This document shows, one piece after another, positions 1 to 8,113 of a stretch of DNA of 64,000 nucleotides. A model generated the notes under the pieces. It saw nothing but the letters and a program-made list of their open reading frames with translations. It was not told the DNA's origin and ran no database searches. The DNA is from Xanthobacter dioxanivorans (lineage in GTDB: Bacteria > Pseudomonadota > Alphaproteobacteria > Rhizobiales > Xanthobacteraceae). The stretch covers positions 372,001 through 436,000 of the forward strand of contig NZ_CP063362.1 in NCBI RefSeq assembly GCF_016807805.1. Reading direction: 5' to 3'. The position numbers and the translations under genes are program-made. Numbering within the stretch: the first letter of the stretch is position 1; each line of letters starts with the position of its first letter.

Positions 1-1
1 G

Positions 2-709
2 GAAGACCTTCAGGTCACGGCGCGCCGCGAAGGCGAGGGCTTCCGGCTCGACGGCAGGCTGCCGTGGGTGACGAACCTCGCGCCCGATGCCTTCCATCTC
101 GCCGCCGCGGTCGCCCATGCGGACCGTCCCGGCGCGTTCGTCGCGTCCCTCGCGGCGGAGGATGCGGGCATCGAACGCTCGGCCGATCTCGACCTCATCG
201 GCCTGCGCGCCACCAACACGGCGGCGGTGGCGCTCACGGGCGTTCGCATCGATCCGGATCGCGTGATCGCGGCGGATGCCCACGCCTGGCTGCCCAAGGT
301 GCGCCCGGCCTTCCTTTCCTTCCAGTGCGGCATGTCCATCGGCCTCGCGCGCCGGTCCATCGCAGCGGCGCGGGAAGCTGCGGGCGCAGGCCGCCACATC
401 CTCGCCGAACCGCTCGCCACGCTCGCCGCCGCACTGCGCGCTCAGGAGCGCGCGTTGGCCGAGGGGCTGGAGACGGGGGCCTTCGAGACCCAGCCGGCGG
501 CCCTGTTCCGCATCCGCATCGCCCTCGCCGAGATCGTGGCGGAAGCCATCGGCCTCGAATTGCAGGCGACGGGCGGGCGGGCCTATCTCACCGCCGCCGG
601 TGCCGCTTTCGCCCGCCGCTGGCGGGAGGCGGCCTTCGTGCCCGTCATCACGCCGAGCCTCGTGCAGCTGAAGACGGCGCTCGCGGCGCAGCGCCAGAGC
701 GCGGCATGA
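2..709 (+). CDS. Acyl-CoA-dehydrogenase-fold oxidoreductase, 5' end outside window
   Basis: This frame is open from base 2 to the TGA at 707-709, so only the last 235 or so residues are present. The segment around residues 14-24 (GFRLDGRLPWVTNL) is the typical mid-domain beta strand of acyl-CoA dehydrogenase-fold flavoproteins, and the helical remainder fits their C-terminal four-helix domain. In sulfur loci this fold occurs as SfnB/DszC-type oxidoreductases, so a role in organosulfur oxidation is inferred from the neighbouring importer rather than seen. The stop overlaps the ATG of the ABC ATPase by four bases (ATGA), implying translational coupling. A true fatty acyl-CoA dehydrogenase is less likely here. 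Confidence 0.75.
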   Translation, partial: EDLQVTARREGEGFRLDGRLPWVTNLAPDAFHLAAAVAHADRPGAFVASLAAEDAGIERSADLDLIGLRATNTAAVALTGVRIDPDRVIAADAHAWLPKVRPAFLSFQCGMSIGLARRSIAAAREAAGAGRHILAEPLATLAAALRAQERALAEGLETGAFETQPAALFRIRIALAEIVAEAIGLELQATGGRAYLTAAGAAFARRWREAAFVPVITPSLVQLKTALAAQRQSAA

Positions 710-1473
710 GCGTTCCCGTCCTGTCGGCTGAGGGCATCGCGCTCAGCTATCCCGGAGCGCCCGCGCCCGTGCTGGAAGGGTTCGACCTCGCCATCCAGCC
801 GGGGGAGGTGGTGGCCATCCTCGGACCCAGTGGGGCCGGCAAATCGAGCCTACTGCGCGTCCTCGGCGGGCTCCAGCGGCCCAGCGTCGGCACCGTCCGC
901 ATGGGCGGCACCGTGTTGGAGGATGTGCATCCGCGCCTTGCCGTCGCCTTTCAGGATCCCTGCCTGCTGCCATGGCTGACGCTGGAGGCCAACGTCGCCT
1001 TCGGGCTGGATTTCAAGCGCCAGCCCCCCGTATCTCCGGCGGAGCGCCGCTTGCGCGTCGATGCCGCCATTGCCGAAGTGGGGCTCGGCCACGCCCGCCA
1101 CCTGCCGCCCTCCGCCTTATCCGGCGGCATGGCGCAACGCACCGCGCTCGCCCGCTGCCTCGCCCGCAAGCCCGAAGTGCTGCTTCTGGACGAGCCCTTC
1201 GGCGCCCTCGACGAGGTGACCCGGGCCGAGATGCAGGACCTGCTGCTGAAGGTGGTCGCCGATTTCGGCACGGCCGCCCTGCTCGTCACCCACGACATCG
1301 ACGAGGCGTTGCTGGTCGCCGACCGGGTGGTGCTCATCGGCGGCGCGCCGGCCCGGCAGGTCGCGAGCTGGACTCTGGACCTGCCCCGCCCGCGCCGGGA
1401 CGAGGTCGCGACCCTCGGCGCCCTGCGCATCGACATTCTGAAGGCGCTGCGTGGCGCCGTCCGCCACCACTGA
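706..1473 (+). CDS. ABC importer ATPase, SsuB/NrtD/TauB type
   Basis: A 255-residue cytoplasmic ATPase that would energise uptake through the permease at 2697-3524. The Walker A motif GPSGAGKS lies near residue 43, the signature is LSGGMAQR, Walker B is VLLLDEPFGALDE, and the switch histidine is in VTHD. The nitrate/sulfonate/bicarbonate subfamily hallmark FQDPCLLPWLT is present after the Q-loop. The start ATG overlaps the preceding stop codon, and the binding protein follows after a 24-base gap. This is one of three such ATPases in the window. The exact ligand (sulfonate, sulfate ester, nitrate) cannot be read from the ATPase. Confidence 0.93.
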   Translation: MSVPVLSAEGIALSYPGAPAPVLEGFDLAIQPGEVVAILGPSGAGKSSLLRVLGGLQRPSVGTVRMGGTVLEDVHPRLAVAFQDPCLLPWLTLEANVAFGLDFKRQPPVSPAERRLRVDAAIAEVGLGHARHLPPSALSGGMAQRTALARCLARKPEVLLLDEPFGALDEVTRAEMQDLLLKVVADFGTAALLVTHDIDEALLVADRVVLIGGAPARQVASWTLDLPRPRRDEVATLGALRIDILKALRGAVRHH

Positions 1474-1497
1474 CGCCCGCCGACGAGGAGACCCACC

Positions 1498-2700
1498 ATG
1501 TGCATCGCCTGCCTTCCCCGCGGCGGCTTTTCCCGCCGCGAGATGCTGAAGCTGTCCGCCCTCTTCACCGCTACCGGCGCCCTGCCTTTGCTGCGCGCCG
1601 CCGAGGCCCGCGCGCAGGAGCCGGACGCCCCGGTGCGCATCGGCTACCTGCCCATCACCGATGCCACGCCGCTGCTGGTCGCCCATGCCAACGGCCTGTT
1701 CGAGGCCGAGGGCCTGAAGGCAGAGAAGCCCGTCTTGCTGCGCAGCTGGGCGCAGGTGATCGAGGCCTTCATCTCCGGTCAGGTGAACGTCATCCACCTG
1801 CTGTCGCCCATGACCGTCTGGGCGCGCTTCGGCTCCGGCGCCCCGGCGCGGGTCGTGGCCTGGAACCATGTGAGCGGCTCGGCCCTCACCGTCAGCCCCG
1901 ACATTTCGAGCGTGGCCGATCTGGGCGGAAAGACCGTGGCGGTGCCGTTCTGGTACTCCATCCACAATGTGGTGGTGCAGAACCTGCTGCGCGAAAACGG
2001 CCTCACCCCCGTGACCAAGAAGACCGGCACGCCCGCCGCCAATGAGGTCAACCTCGTGGTGATGGCCCCGGCCGACATGCCGCCCGCCCTCGCCACCCGT
2101 CAGGTGGCCGGCTACATCGTCGCCGAGCCGTTCAACGCGGTGGCGGAAGCGCAGGGCATCGGCAAAATTCTCCGCTTCACCGGCGACGTGTGGAAGGATC
2201 ACGCCTGCTGCGTGGTGTTCATGCATGAGCGAGATCTCGACGGGCGGCCGGAGTGGTCGCAGAAGGTGGTGAATGCCATCGTGAAGGCGCAGCTGTGGAC
2301 CCGCGCCAACCGCGCCGAGACCGCGCGCCTCCTCTCCAAGGAAGGGCCGAACCGCTACACGCCCCATGCCCAGGCGGTGCTCGACAAGGTGCTCTCCCCG
2401 CCCGAGGCCGACACCGAGGCCTATCTGAAGTCCGGCGCCATCCGCCATGCCGATTGGAAGGAGAAGCGCATCGACTTCCAGCCCTATCCGTTCCCGAGCT
2501 ACACCGAGGAACTGGTCCGGCGCCTCAAGGGCACGCTGATCGAGGGCGACGGTGCCTTCCTCGCCAAGCTCGACCCCGCGACGGCAGCGAAGCAGCTGGT
2601 GGACGACCGCTTCGTCAAGGCGGCGCTGGCAGCCAACGGCGGCCTGCCGGCGTTCGGCTTCCCCGACACCTTCACCCGCACCGAGGTGATCGCGCCTTGA
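1498..2700 (+). CDS. ABC substrate-binding protein, NrtA/SsuA type, Tat signal
   Basis: A 400-residue periplasmic binding protein. The N-terminus carries a twin-arginine signal (FSRREMLKLSAL around residues 11-22) followed by a hydrophobic stretch and an AEARAQ cleavage region near residue 40. The mature part opens with VRIGYLPITDATPLLVAHANGL, typical of the NMT1/NrtA-SsuA family. Export through Tat is inferred from the RR pair. It is encoded between its ATPase and its permease, and its TGA overlaps the TTG start of the permease. The family covers nitrate, cyanate, taurine, alkanesulfonates and thiamine precursors; local context favours sulfonates. Confidence 0.88.
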   Translation: MCIACLPRGGFSRREMLKLSALFTATGALPLLRAAEARAQEPDAPVRIGYLPITDATPLLVAHANGLFEAEGLKAEKPVLLRSWAQVIEAFISGQVNVIHLLSPMTVWARFGSGAPARVVAWNHVSGSALTVSPDISSVADLGGKTVAVPFWYSIHNVVVQNLLRENGLTPVTKKTGTPAANEVNLVVMAPADMPPALATRQVAGYIVAEPFNAVAEAQGIGKILRFTGDVWKDHACCVVFMHERDLDGRPEWSQKVVNAIVKAQLWTRANRAETARLLSKEGPNRYTPHAQAVLDKVLSPPEADTEAYLKSGAIRHADWKEKRIDFQPYPFPSYTEELVRRLKGTLIEGDGAFLAKLDPATAAKQLVDDRFVKAALAANGGLPAFGFPDTFTRTEVIAP

Positions 2701-3524
2701 ATGCGGAACCGCAGCAGGGATCTTTCGCCGCCGGCACAAATCCGAAGAGCGAAGCGCGCCCGAAAGGCACCGCGCGGGGCGGCGGACTTTCGCGGCCGCT
2801 GCTCGGCATTGCCGGCCTGCTCGTCCTCCTGGCCCTATGGTGGCTCGGCACGGATGTGCTGGCCGCCCCCGGCAGCTTCGCTCGGCGCTTCTCGCCGGCG
2901 AGCGCCTTCGCCAGCCTCGGCGGCCTGCTGCTGCACTCGGACCTGCCGATCCATGTCTATGTGAGCCTCCAACGCATCTTCATCGGCCTCGGCTTCGCAC
3001 TGGCCATCGGCGTGCCGATGGGGCTCGCGGTGGGCACGTTCGGCGCGCTGGAAGCGGCGACCACGCCGGCCTTCCAGTTCCTGCGCATGATCTCGCCGCT
3101 CTCATGGATGCCGCTGGCGGTGATGGTGTTCGGCGTGGGCGACCGGCCCATCTATTTCCTGCTGGCCTTCGCCGCCGTGTGGCCGATCCTCCTGTCCACC
3201 GCTGCCGGCGTGCGCCAGCTGGACCCGCGCTGGCTGCTGCTGGCGCGCAGCCTCGCCGCGACGCGGTGGGAGATGCTCTCGCGGGTGATCCTGCCGGGGG
3301 TGACGGGACACATCCTGACCGGCGTGCGCCTCGCCATCGGCATCCTGTGGATCGTGCTGGTGCCGTGCGAGATGCTGGGCGTCTCCGCCGGGCTCGGCTA
3401 TTTCATCCTCGATACACGCGACCGGCTGGCCTATTCCGAGCTGATGGCCATGGTGCTGCTCATCGGCGTGCTCGGCTTCGCCCTCGATGCCCTCGCCCGG
3501 GCGCTCTGCCGCCGCTGGGCCTGA
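2697..3524 (+). CDS. ABC importer permease, SsuC/TauC type, TTG start
   Basis: A 275-residue inner-membrane permease with about six hydrophobic segments (first near residues 32-50) and the BPD-transport cytoplasmic loop around LARSLAATRWEMLSRVILPG. The best start is a TTG at 2697 that overlaps the upstream TGA in TTGA. The ATG at 2701 is in another frame, and no in-frame ATG precedes the first membrane segment. The same TTGA coupling occurs at 11698. The protein completes the first importer with 706-1473 and 1498-2700. It is followed by a hairpin that separates it from the convergent ferredoxin gene. Confidence 0.88.
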   Translation: MNAEPQQGSFAAGTNPKSEARPKGTARGGGLSRPLLGIAGLLVLLALWWLGTDVLAAPGSFARRFSPASAFASLGGLLLHSDLPIHVYVSLQRIFIGLGFALAIGVPMGLAVGTFGALEAATTPAFQFLRMISPLSWMPLAVMVFGVGDRPIYFLLAFAAVWPILLSTAAGVRQLDPRWLLLARSLAATRWEMLSRVILPGVTGHILTGVRLAIGILWIVLVPCEMLGVSAGLGYFILDTRDRLAYSELMAMVLLIGVLGFALDALARALCRRWA

Positions 3525-3550
3525 GCCGCTGGACGGCTCGCGCAGGGGAA

Positions 3551-3580
3551 GGCTCGGTTGAAGGGAAGCCAAACCGAGCC
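3551..3580. terminator. Bidirectional hairpin between convergent genes
   Basis: GGCTCGGTT at 3551-3559 pairs perfectly with AACCGAGCC at 3572-3580 around a 12-base loop. It sits between the permease stop (3524) and the convergent ferredoxin stop (3589), the expected place for a two-way terminator. There is no clear T-run on either side. Confidence 0.6.
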
Positions 3581-3588
3581 GTCGCCCG

Positions 3589-3912
3589 CTATTTCGCCGA
3601 GAGCACCGCGTGCATGGCGTCCACCGAGCGGTTGGCGGCGGTGGCGGGGGTCCAGCCGATGGCGGCGCGATAGGTGCCGAGGGGGAGCGGCGCGTCCGCC
3701 TCGCTTGCGAGGCCGAGGGGCGCCCCGGCGGTGGGCGCCACGTAGAGCGCATCCTCGGGGCAATAGAGTTCGCACATGAAGCAGGTCTGGCAATCCGCCT
3801 GCCGGGCGATCACCGGCGGGCCGGACAGGGACGACGCGAACACGTTTGTTGGGCACGCGGCGACGCAGATGTTGCAGCCCGTGCAGCGAGCGGCGCTGAT
3901 GAGCTCGATCAT
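3589..3912 (-). CDS. Two-cluster [4Fe-4S] ferredoxin-like subunit
   Basis: A 107-residue iron-sulfur protein. Two ferredoxin motifs are visible: CTGCNICVAACP (Cys 10, 13, 16, 20) and CQTCFMCELYCP (Cys 41, 44, 47, 51), each able to hold a [4Fe-4S] cluster. About 50 further residues without cysteine form a tail. The ATG overlaps the stop of the upstream FAD gene by four bases, so the two products are probably made in equal amounts and form one electron-transfer complex. The arrangement recalls AprB with AprA of adenylylsulfate reductase, but this is analogy only. A role in sulfonate or sulfite redox chemistry is inferred from the neighbours. Confidence 0.85.
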   Translation of the reverse strand: MIELISAARCTGCNICVAACPTNVFASSLSGPPVIARQADCQTCFMCELYCPEDALYVAPTAGAPLGLASEADAPLPLGTYRAAIGWTPATAANRSVDAMHAVLSAK

Positions 3913-5534
3913 GCCGCGATCCCTTCGCTCGAGCGCTGCTCCGCGGCATCCGCCGCAAGGGGCGGGGCCGGCCGGTGGGAGACGGACACCTCGGTGAGAC
4001 CTGCCGCGGTGAGGAGGTGGCGCTGCGCCGGGTCGGCGGCCGCATGGTCGATCCGGCGGTGCATCCCCCGGCTCTCGGTCCGGGCGAGCCCGCTGCGGTA
4101 CATCCAGCGCGCCACCGCCGTCATGGCCGCCGCCTCGCGGGCGCGCAGCACGTTGGTGCCATCCGCCGGAGCGGAGGCGGTCAGGCGCGCCCACTGGCTG
4201 TCGAGACGGTCGAGGGAGCGGGTCAGGCCCTCCTCGGTGCGGAAATAGTTGCGATCGAAGGGGTGGACCTCGCCCACCACGGTGCGCGCCGCCTCGGCGG
4301 GATCGAAGGGGCGGGCGCCGGCGTCCCGCAGCCCCGCGGTGCCGGCGCCCCGGCGCACGCGCCCGTTCGGGGCGCGGCGGCCAAACTCCGCGGCGGCGCG
4401 CCCGGCCCAGCGCCCGGACGAGACCGCCCAGGCGGCATTGTGGCTGCCGCCGCCGGTGAATCCTCCGCAGATCAATTCGCGCGTCGCCGCGTCCCCCGCC
4501 GCATAGAGGCCGGGCACGCGGGTCGCGCAGGTCTCGTCGACGATGCGCAGCCCGCCGGTGCCGCGCACGGTGCCTTCGAGGTGGAGCGTGATGGGGAAGC
4601 GGTCCGTGAACGGGTCGATGCCCATGCGGTCGAACGGCAGGAAGAAATTGGGCTGGGCCGCGCGCATGTTGGCCTGCATGGCCGCGTCGGCGCGGTCGAG
4701 CCTCGCGAACACCCGGCCCTTCTGGAGATGCCGCGCGATCACCGAGCGCCCTCCGTTGGAGGCGGCGCCGGGAATCACCTCTCCGGCCTCGTCGGTGAAG
4801 GTCGCCCACTTGAAGAACAGGGTCTTGGTGACCGAGGCGAAGTCCGCCGCGATGGCATAGGCGTTGGAGAATTCCATGCCGGAAAAGTCCGCACCGGCTT
4901 CCGCCGCCATCAGGTGGCCGTCGCCGGTGAGCGCGGCGCAGCCGAGCGCGCGGGAGAGGAAGGCGCAGCCGCCGGTGGCGATCACTACCGCGCCGGCATC
5001 CACCTGCCAGCCATCCCCCTGCTGCCGGCGGATGCCGCGTGCGCCGGCCACCGCACCGGCCTCGTCCACCAGCAGTTCCAGCGCCGGGGAGTGATCGAGG
5101 ATGCGCACGCCCGCGCCCTTCGCCAGCTTGCGCATGAGGCGCATATATTCCGGCCCCTGCAGCGAGACGCGGATGGGATTGCCGGCGCCGTCCACCGGAA
5201 AGGGATAGCCGCGCGCGCCGAGTTCATGCAGCGCCGCGTGGGTGGTCTCCAGCACCCGGGCCGACCATGCGCGATCGGCGAGGAAGCCGCCCAGTGCCTC
5301 GCGGCTGACGATGGCGGCGGCGCGCAGCTTCGGGTCCGGTTCGACATACCAGATGGAGGTGCCGGACGGCGCGGTGGCGCCGGACGTGCCGCAGAAGCCC
5401 TTGTCCGCCAGCACCACCCGCGCGCCCGTCCGCGCCGCCTCAAACGCCGCCCAGGTGCCGGCCGGGCCGCCGCCGAGCACGAGCACGTCGCAGGTGAGGT
5501 GGAGCCCGGACGGGGCGAAAGATGAAAAGCCCAT
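3909..5534 (-). CDS. FAD-dependent oxidoreductase, fumarate reductase/AprA-like
   Basis: A 541-residue flavoprotein of the succinate dehydrogenase/fumarate reductase/AprA/L-aspartate oxidase superfamily. The dinucleotide motif VLGGGPAG is near residue 22, a second FAD-binding motif is GLYAAGDAA, and a FTGGGSHNA segment follows. The start at 5534 is chosen because GGGAGG lies just upstream; a longer frame reaches 5606 but without a good ribosome site. It is translationally coupled to the 8Fe ferredoxin at 3589-3912 and divergent from the TauD-like gene. The electron donor is probably the ferredoxin and the substrate is unknown. Its placement between sulfonate genes makes an organosulfur role plausible. 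Confidence 0.85.
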   Translation of the reverse strand: MGFSSFAPSGLHLTCDVLVLGGGPAGTWAAFEAARTGARVVLADKGFCGTSGATAPSGTSIWYVEPDPKLRAAAIVSREALGGFLADRAWSARVLETTHAALHELGARGYPFPVDGAGNPIRVSLQGPEYMRLMRKLAKGAGVRILDHSPALELLVDEAGAVAGARGIRRQQGDGWQVDAGAVVIATGGCAFLSRALGCAALTGDGHLMAAEAGADFSGMEFSNAYAIAADFASVTKTLFFKWATFTDEAGEVIPGAASNGGRSVIARHLQKGRVFARLDRADAAMQANMRAAQPNFFLPFDRMGIDPFTDRFPITLHLEGTVRGTGGLRIVDETCATRVPGLYAAGDAATRELICGGFTGGGSHNAAWAVSSGRWAGRAAAEFGRRAPNGRVRRGAGTAGLRDAGARPFDPAEAARTVVGEVHPFDRNYFRTEEGLTRSLDRLDSQWARLTASAPADGTNVLRAREAAAMTAVARWMYRSGLARTESRGMHRRIDHAAADPAQRHLLTAAGLTEVSVSHRPAPPLAADAAEQRSSEGIAA

Positions 5535-5644
5535 GATGCCTCCCGAAGCCCTCGCGAACGCCGGCCGCCGCGCTATCGCGCGAAGCCGAAGCGCAGACGG
5601 CGCCAAATAACGTCGATATAATGTTCATTTAGTTTATAGACTTA

Positions 5645-5659
5645 CTTGAAAATATCAAG
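5645..5659. promoter_or_regulatory. Inverted repeat in divergent promoter region
   Basis: CTTGA-aaata-TCAAG is a perfect 5-bp inverted repeat in the AT-rich interval between the divergent FAD gene (start 5534) and the TauD-like gene (start 5727). Its reverse complement begins CTTGATATTTTC, a 12-mer that recurs exactly at 12612-12623 upstream of the third importer. A shared LysR-type (CysB/SsuR-like) site is a reasonable inference. Confidence 0.5.
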
Positions 5660-5726
5660 ATTAATGTCCCTCGGCCGCCGGGAAACGCGCGGCCGCTTCG
5701 TCCGCCGCAGCCTGTCAGGAGGCCCC

Positions 5727-6695
5727 ATGAGCGCTTCGATCAGCACCCTTCCCAACACGCCGGAGCCCGCGATTCCCGAGAGCGATATCCTCCCGCTCTC
5801 CGGGCGCATCGGCGTCGAGATCCGCAATGTGCGCCTCGCCGGCGACCTGCCGCAGCCGCTGTTCGACGAGATCCACCGCCTGCTGCTGAAGCACAAGGCG
5901 CTGTTCTTCCGCGACCAGCACCATCTCGACGACGCGGCGCAGGAGGCCTTCGGCGCGCGCTTCGGCGGGCTTGTGCCGCATCCGACCATCGGGGCGCTCG
6001 CCGGCACCTCCTCGGTGCTGGAGCTGGACACCCGCCGCACCGGCGAGCGCGACAGCGGCCAGGGCGCCGGCCGGGCCGACCAGTGGCACACCGACGTGAC
6101 CTTCGTGGACGCCTATCCGAAGATTTCCGTGCTGCGCGGCGTGGTGATTCCGGCGGCGGGCGGCGACACCGTGTGGTCCAACACCGCCGCCGTCTACGAT
6201 CGCCTGCCCGAACCGCTGCGCCAGCTGGCGGACAGCCTGTGGGCGACCCATTCCAACGCATACGACTATGCCGCCGTGCGCCCCCACGCGACCGACGACG
6301 ACCGCCGCCAGTTCGACCGCAATTTCACGAAGACCGTCTTCGAGACCGACCATCCGGTGGTGCGGGTGCATCCCGAGACGGGCGAGCGCTCGCTGGTGCT
6401 CGGCAATTTCGTGCAGCGCTTCGTCGGCCTCAACAAGGGCGACAGCCAGAAGCTCTACGACCTGTTCCAGAGCCACATCACCGCGCCGGAGAACACCGTG
6501 CGCTGGCGCTGGCGGGCCGGCGACGTCGCGGTCTGGGACAACCGCTCCACCCAGCACTACGCGGTCAACGACTATGGCGACGCCCACCGCGTCGTGCGCC
6601 GCGTGACCGTGGACGGCGAGGTGCCGGTGAGCGTGGACGGCCGCACCAGCGTCACTCGCAACCGCTTCGACAAGCCGGCCGACCGCGCCGCCTGA
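5727..6695 (+). CDS. TauD/AtsK-family alpha-ketoglutarate dioxygenase
   Basis: A 322-residue Fe(II)/2-oxoglutarate dioxygenase. The facial triad is visible as H121 and D123 (DQWHTDVTF) with the distal H277 (STQHYAVNDY). An arginine about 11-15 residues later fits 2-oxoglutarate binding. In this family TauD releases sulfite from taurine and AtsK cleaves alkyl sulfate esters. The segment HTDVTFVDAYPKISVLRG resembles AtsK at least as much as TauD, so the substrate is left open. The start at 5727 has AGGAGG at 5717-5722. The gene leads into the second importer at 6769, which suggests uptake followed by desulfonation or desulfation. Confidence 0.9.
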   Translation: MSASISTLPNTPEPAIPESDILPLSGRIGVEIRNVRLAGDLPQPLFDEIHRLLLKHKALFFRDQHHLDDAAQEAFGARFGGLVPHPTIGALAGTSSVLELDTRRTGERDSGQGAGRADQWHTDVTFVDAYPKISVLRGVVIPAAGGDTVWSNTAAVYDRLPEPLRQLADSLWATHSNAYDYAAVRPHATDDDRRQFDRNFTKTVFETDHPVVRVHPETGERSLVLGNFVQRFVGLNKGDSQKLYDLFQSHITAPENTVRWRWRAGDVAVWDNRSTQHYAVNDYGDAHRVVRRVTVDGEVPVSVDGRTSVTRNRFDKPADRAA

Positions 6696-6705
6696 TCCCG
6701 CGTAG

Positions 6706-6734
6706 GCCGGCGGGCGGCAGGCCCGGCCGCCGGC
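6706..6734 (+). terminator. GC-rich hairpin between dioxygenase and binding-protein genes
   Basis: GCCGGCGG at 6706-6713 pairs with CCGCCGGC at 6727-6734 around a 13-base loop. It lies in the 73-base gap between the dioxygenase stop and the next start and has no T-run. It may be an attenuator or an mRNA-stabilising stem rather than a full terminator. Confidence 0.4.
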
Positions 6735-6768
6735 ATGTCTTCTGGCCCCTTTCAGGAGTTCGAGACCG

Positions 6769-7881
6769 ATGTCTGCCCTGCTGCGCCCGGTTCTGCGCCC
6801 CTTCGCCCACGCCGCCTCGGCGCTCCTCTGCCTCGCGCTCCTCGCCGTCCCCGCGGCGGCCGAGACGGTGATCCGCTTCGGCCATCCCGGCGTCGGCGCG
6901 GAACAGCGGGCCTATTCCTATGGGGATGCGACCACCTATGCCCGCGCCCGCCAACTGATCGAGAAGGAATTCGCCGACGACAAGGACGTGAAGATCGAAT
7001 GGACCTTCTTCCGCGGGGCGGGCCCCGCGCTGAATGAATCCGTGGCCTCCGGCCAGCTCGATTTCTTCCTGCTGGGCGATCTGCCGGCCATTGTCGGCCG
7101 GGCGCGGGGGCTGAAGCACAAGTTCATCTTCGCCACCGGGCGCAACAACCCCATCTTCCTTGCCGTGCCCACCGACAGCACCATCACCAAGGTGGAGGAC
7201 GTGAAGGGCAAGAAGGTCGCCCTGTTCAAGGGCACGAACCTGCAGAACGCCACCGACCGCATCCTCGCCTTGCACGGGCTTTCGGAAAAGGACGTGCGCT
7301 TCATCAATCTCGATGCCAACGCCGCCGTCGCCGCCCTCACCTCCGGCAATGTGGATGCCGTGTTCGGCGGGCAGGAATATCTGCCGCTGGCGGCCAAGGG
7401 CGTGGTGAAGATCGTCTACACCACCAAGGGCGACGACCCGACGCTGGGGCGCAATTCCTCCTACTTCGTCACCGAGGCCTTCGCGGCCGCCCACCCGGAC
7501 CTCACCCAGCGCGTGGTGACGGCCTTCATCAAGGCCGCCCATTTCATCTCGCAGGACCAGAACCGAGACGAGGCGTTCGAGGCCTGGGCGCTCTCGGGCC
7601 TGCCCAAGGAAACCTTCGTCACCAACTTCGACGGGGTGCGGCTCTCCCTCATCGTCAATCCGCTGATCGACGACTATGTGGTCGCCCGCTACAAGGAACA
7701 AGCCCAGGCCGCCAAGGAGTACGGCCTGCTGAAGGGCGATCCCGACATAGACCACTGGTTCGACCGCACCTATCTCAACGCGGCGCTGAAGACGCTGAAG
7801 CTGGAGGACTTCTGGTCCACCCGCGACGGGCGCGGAAACATCGAGACGCGCGGCAGCATCGACCAGAAGGCGTCGAACTAG
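6769..7881 (+). CDS. Sulfonate-type ABC substrate-binding protein
   Basis: A 370-residue SsuA-like periplasmic binding protein with a Sec signal peptide (hydrophobic residues about 12-30, cleavage near VPAAA-ET). The mature part shows FFRGAGPALNESVASGQLDF and LGDLPAIVGRARG, which match aliphatic-sulfonate binding proteins, where a loop of this kind surrounds the ligand. It begins the second importer, followed after a 232-base gap by two permeases and one ATPase. The TauD/AtsK-like enzyme immediately upstream fits an imported sulfonate or sulfate ester as ligand. Confidence 0.9.
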   Translation: MSALLRPVLRPFAHAASALLCLALLAVPAAAETVIRFGHPGVGAEQRAYSYGDATTYARARQLIEKEFADDKDVKIEWTFFRGAGPALNESVASGQLDFFLLGDLPAIVGRARGLKHKFIFATGRNNPIFLAVPTDSTITKVEDVKGKKVALFKGTNLQNATDRILALHGLSEKDVRFINLDANAAVAALTSGNVDAVFGGQEYLPLAAKGVVKIVYTTKGDDPTLGRNSSYFVTEAFAAAHPDLTQRVVTAFIKAAHFISQDQNRDEAFEAWALSGLPKETFVTNFDGVRLSLIVNPLIDDYVVARYKEQAQAAKEYGLLKGDPDIDHWFDRTYLNAALKTLKLEDFWSTRDGRGNIETRGSIDQKASN

Positions 7882-7934
7882 GGGGCGTCGAACTAAGGGG
7901 CGGCATGAGGCGCCCCTGCCTTCCCATCAGCGCC

Positions 7935-8043
7935 GTCATGCCCCGGCTCGTCCGGGGCATCCACCGGGACCCGCATCGGGTGTTTCAGGCCGAATACGGC
8001 GCCCGGCCGCACCGTGGATCCCCCGCACGAGGCGGAGGATGAC
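7935..8043. repeat. Imperfect palindromic intergenic repeat
   Basis: The arm at 7935-7964 begins GTCATGCCCCGGCTC and the arm at 8014-8043 reads as its imperfect reverse complement, ending GAGGATGAC. Such 'GTCATGCCC...GGGCATCC' pairs are dispersed extragenic palindromes in many alphaproteobacteria. It occupies most of the gap between the binding protein and the first permease. It may fold in the mRNA and lower permease expression relative to the binding protein. Confidence 0.6.
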
Positions 8044-8113
8044 CAGCGGCGAGCGGGGCGACATGAGCGCGGGTGGGCGTTTGGCACGCAGCAGAGACGG
8101 AAGGTGACACAGC

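Noticed and set aside
1117..2739. Long minus-strand frame (540 codons) opposite the first binding-protein gene
   Set aside because: Antisense shadow of high-GC coding DNA; composition rich in Gly, His and Arg without motifs.
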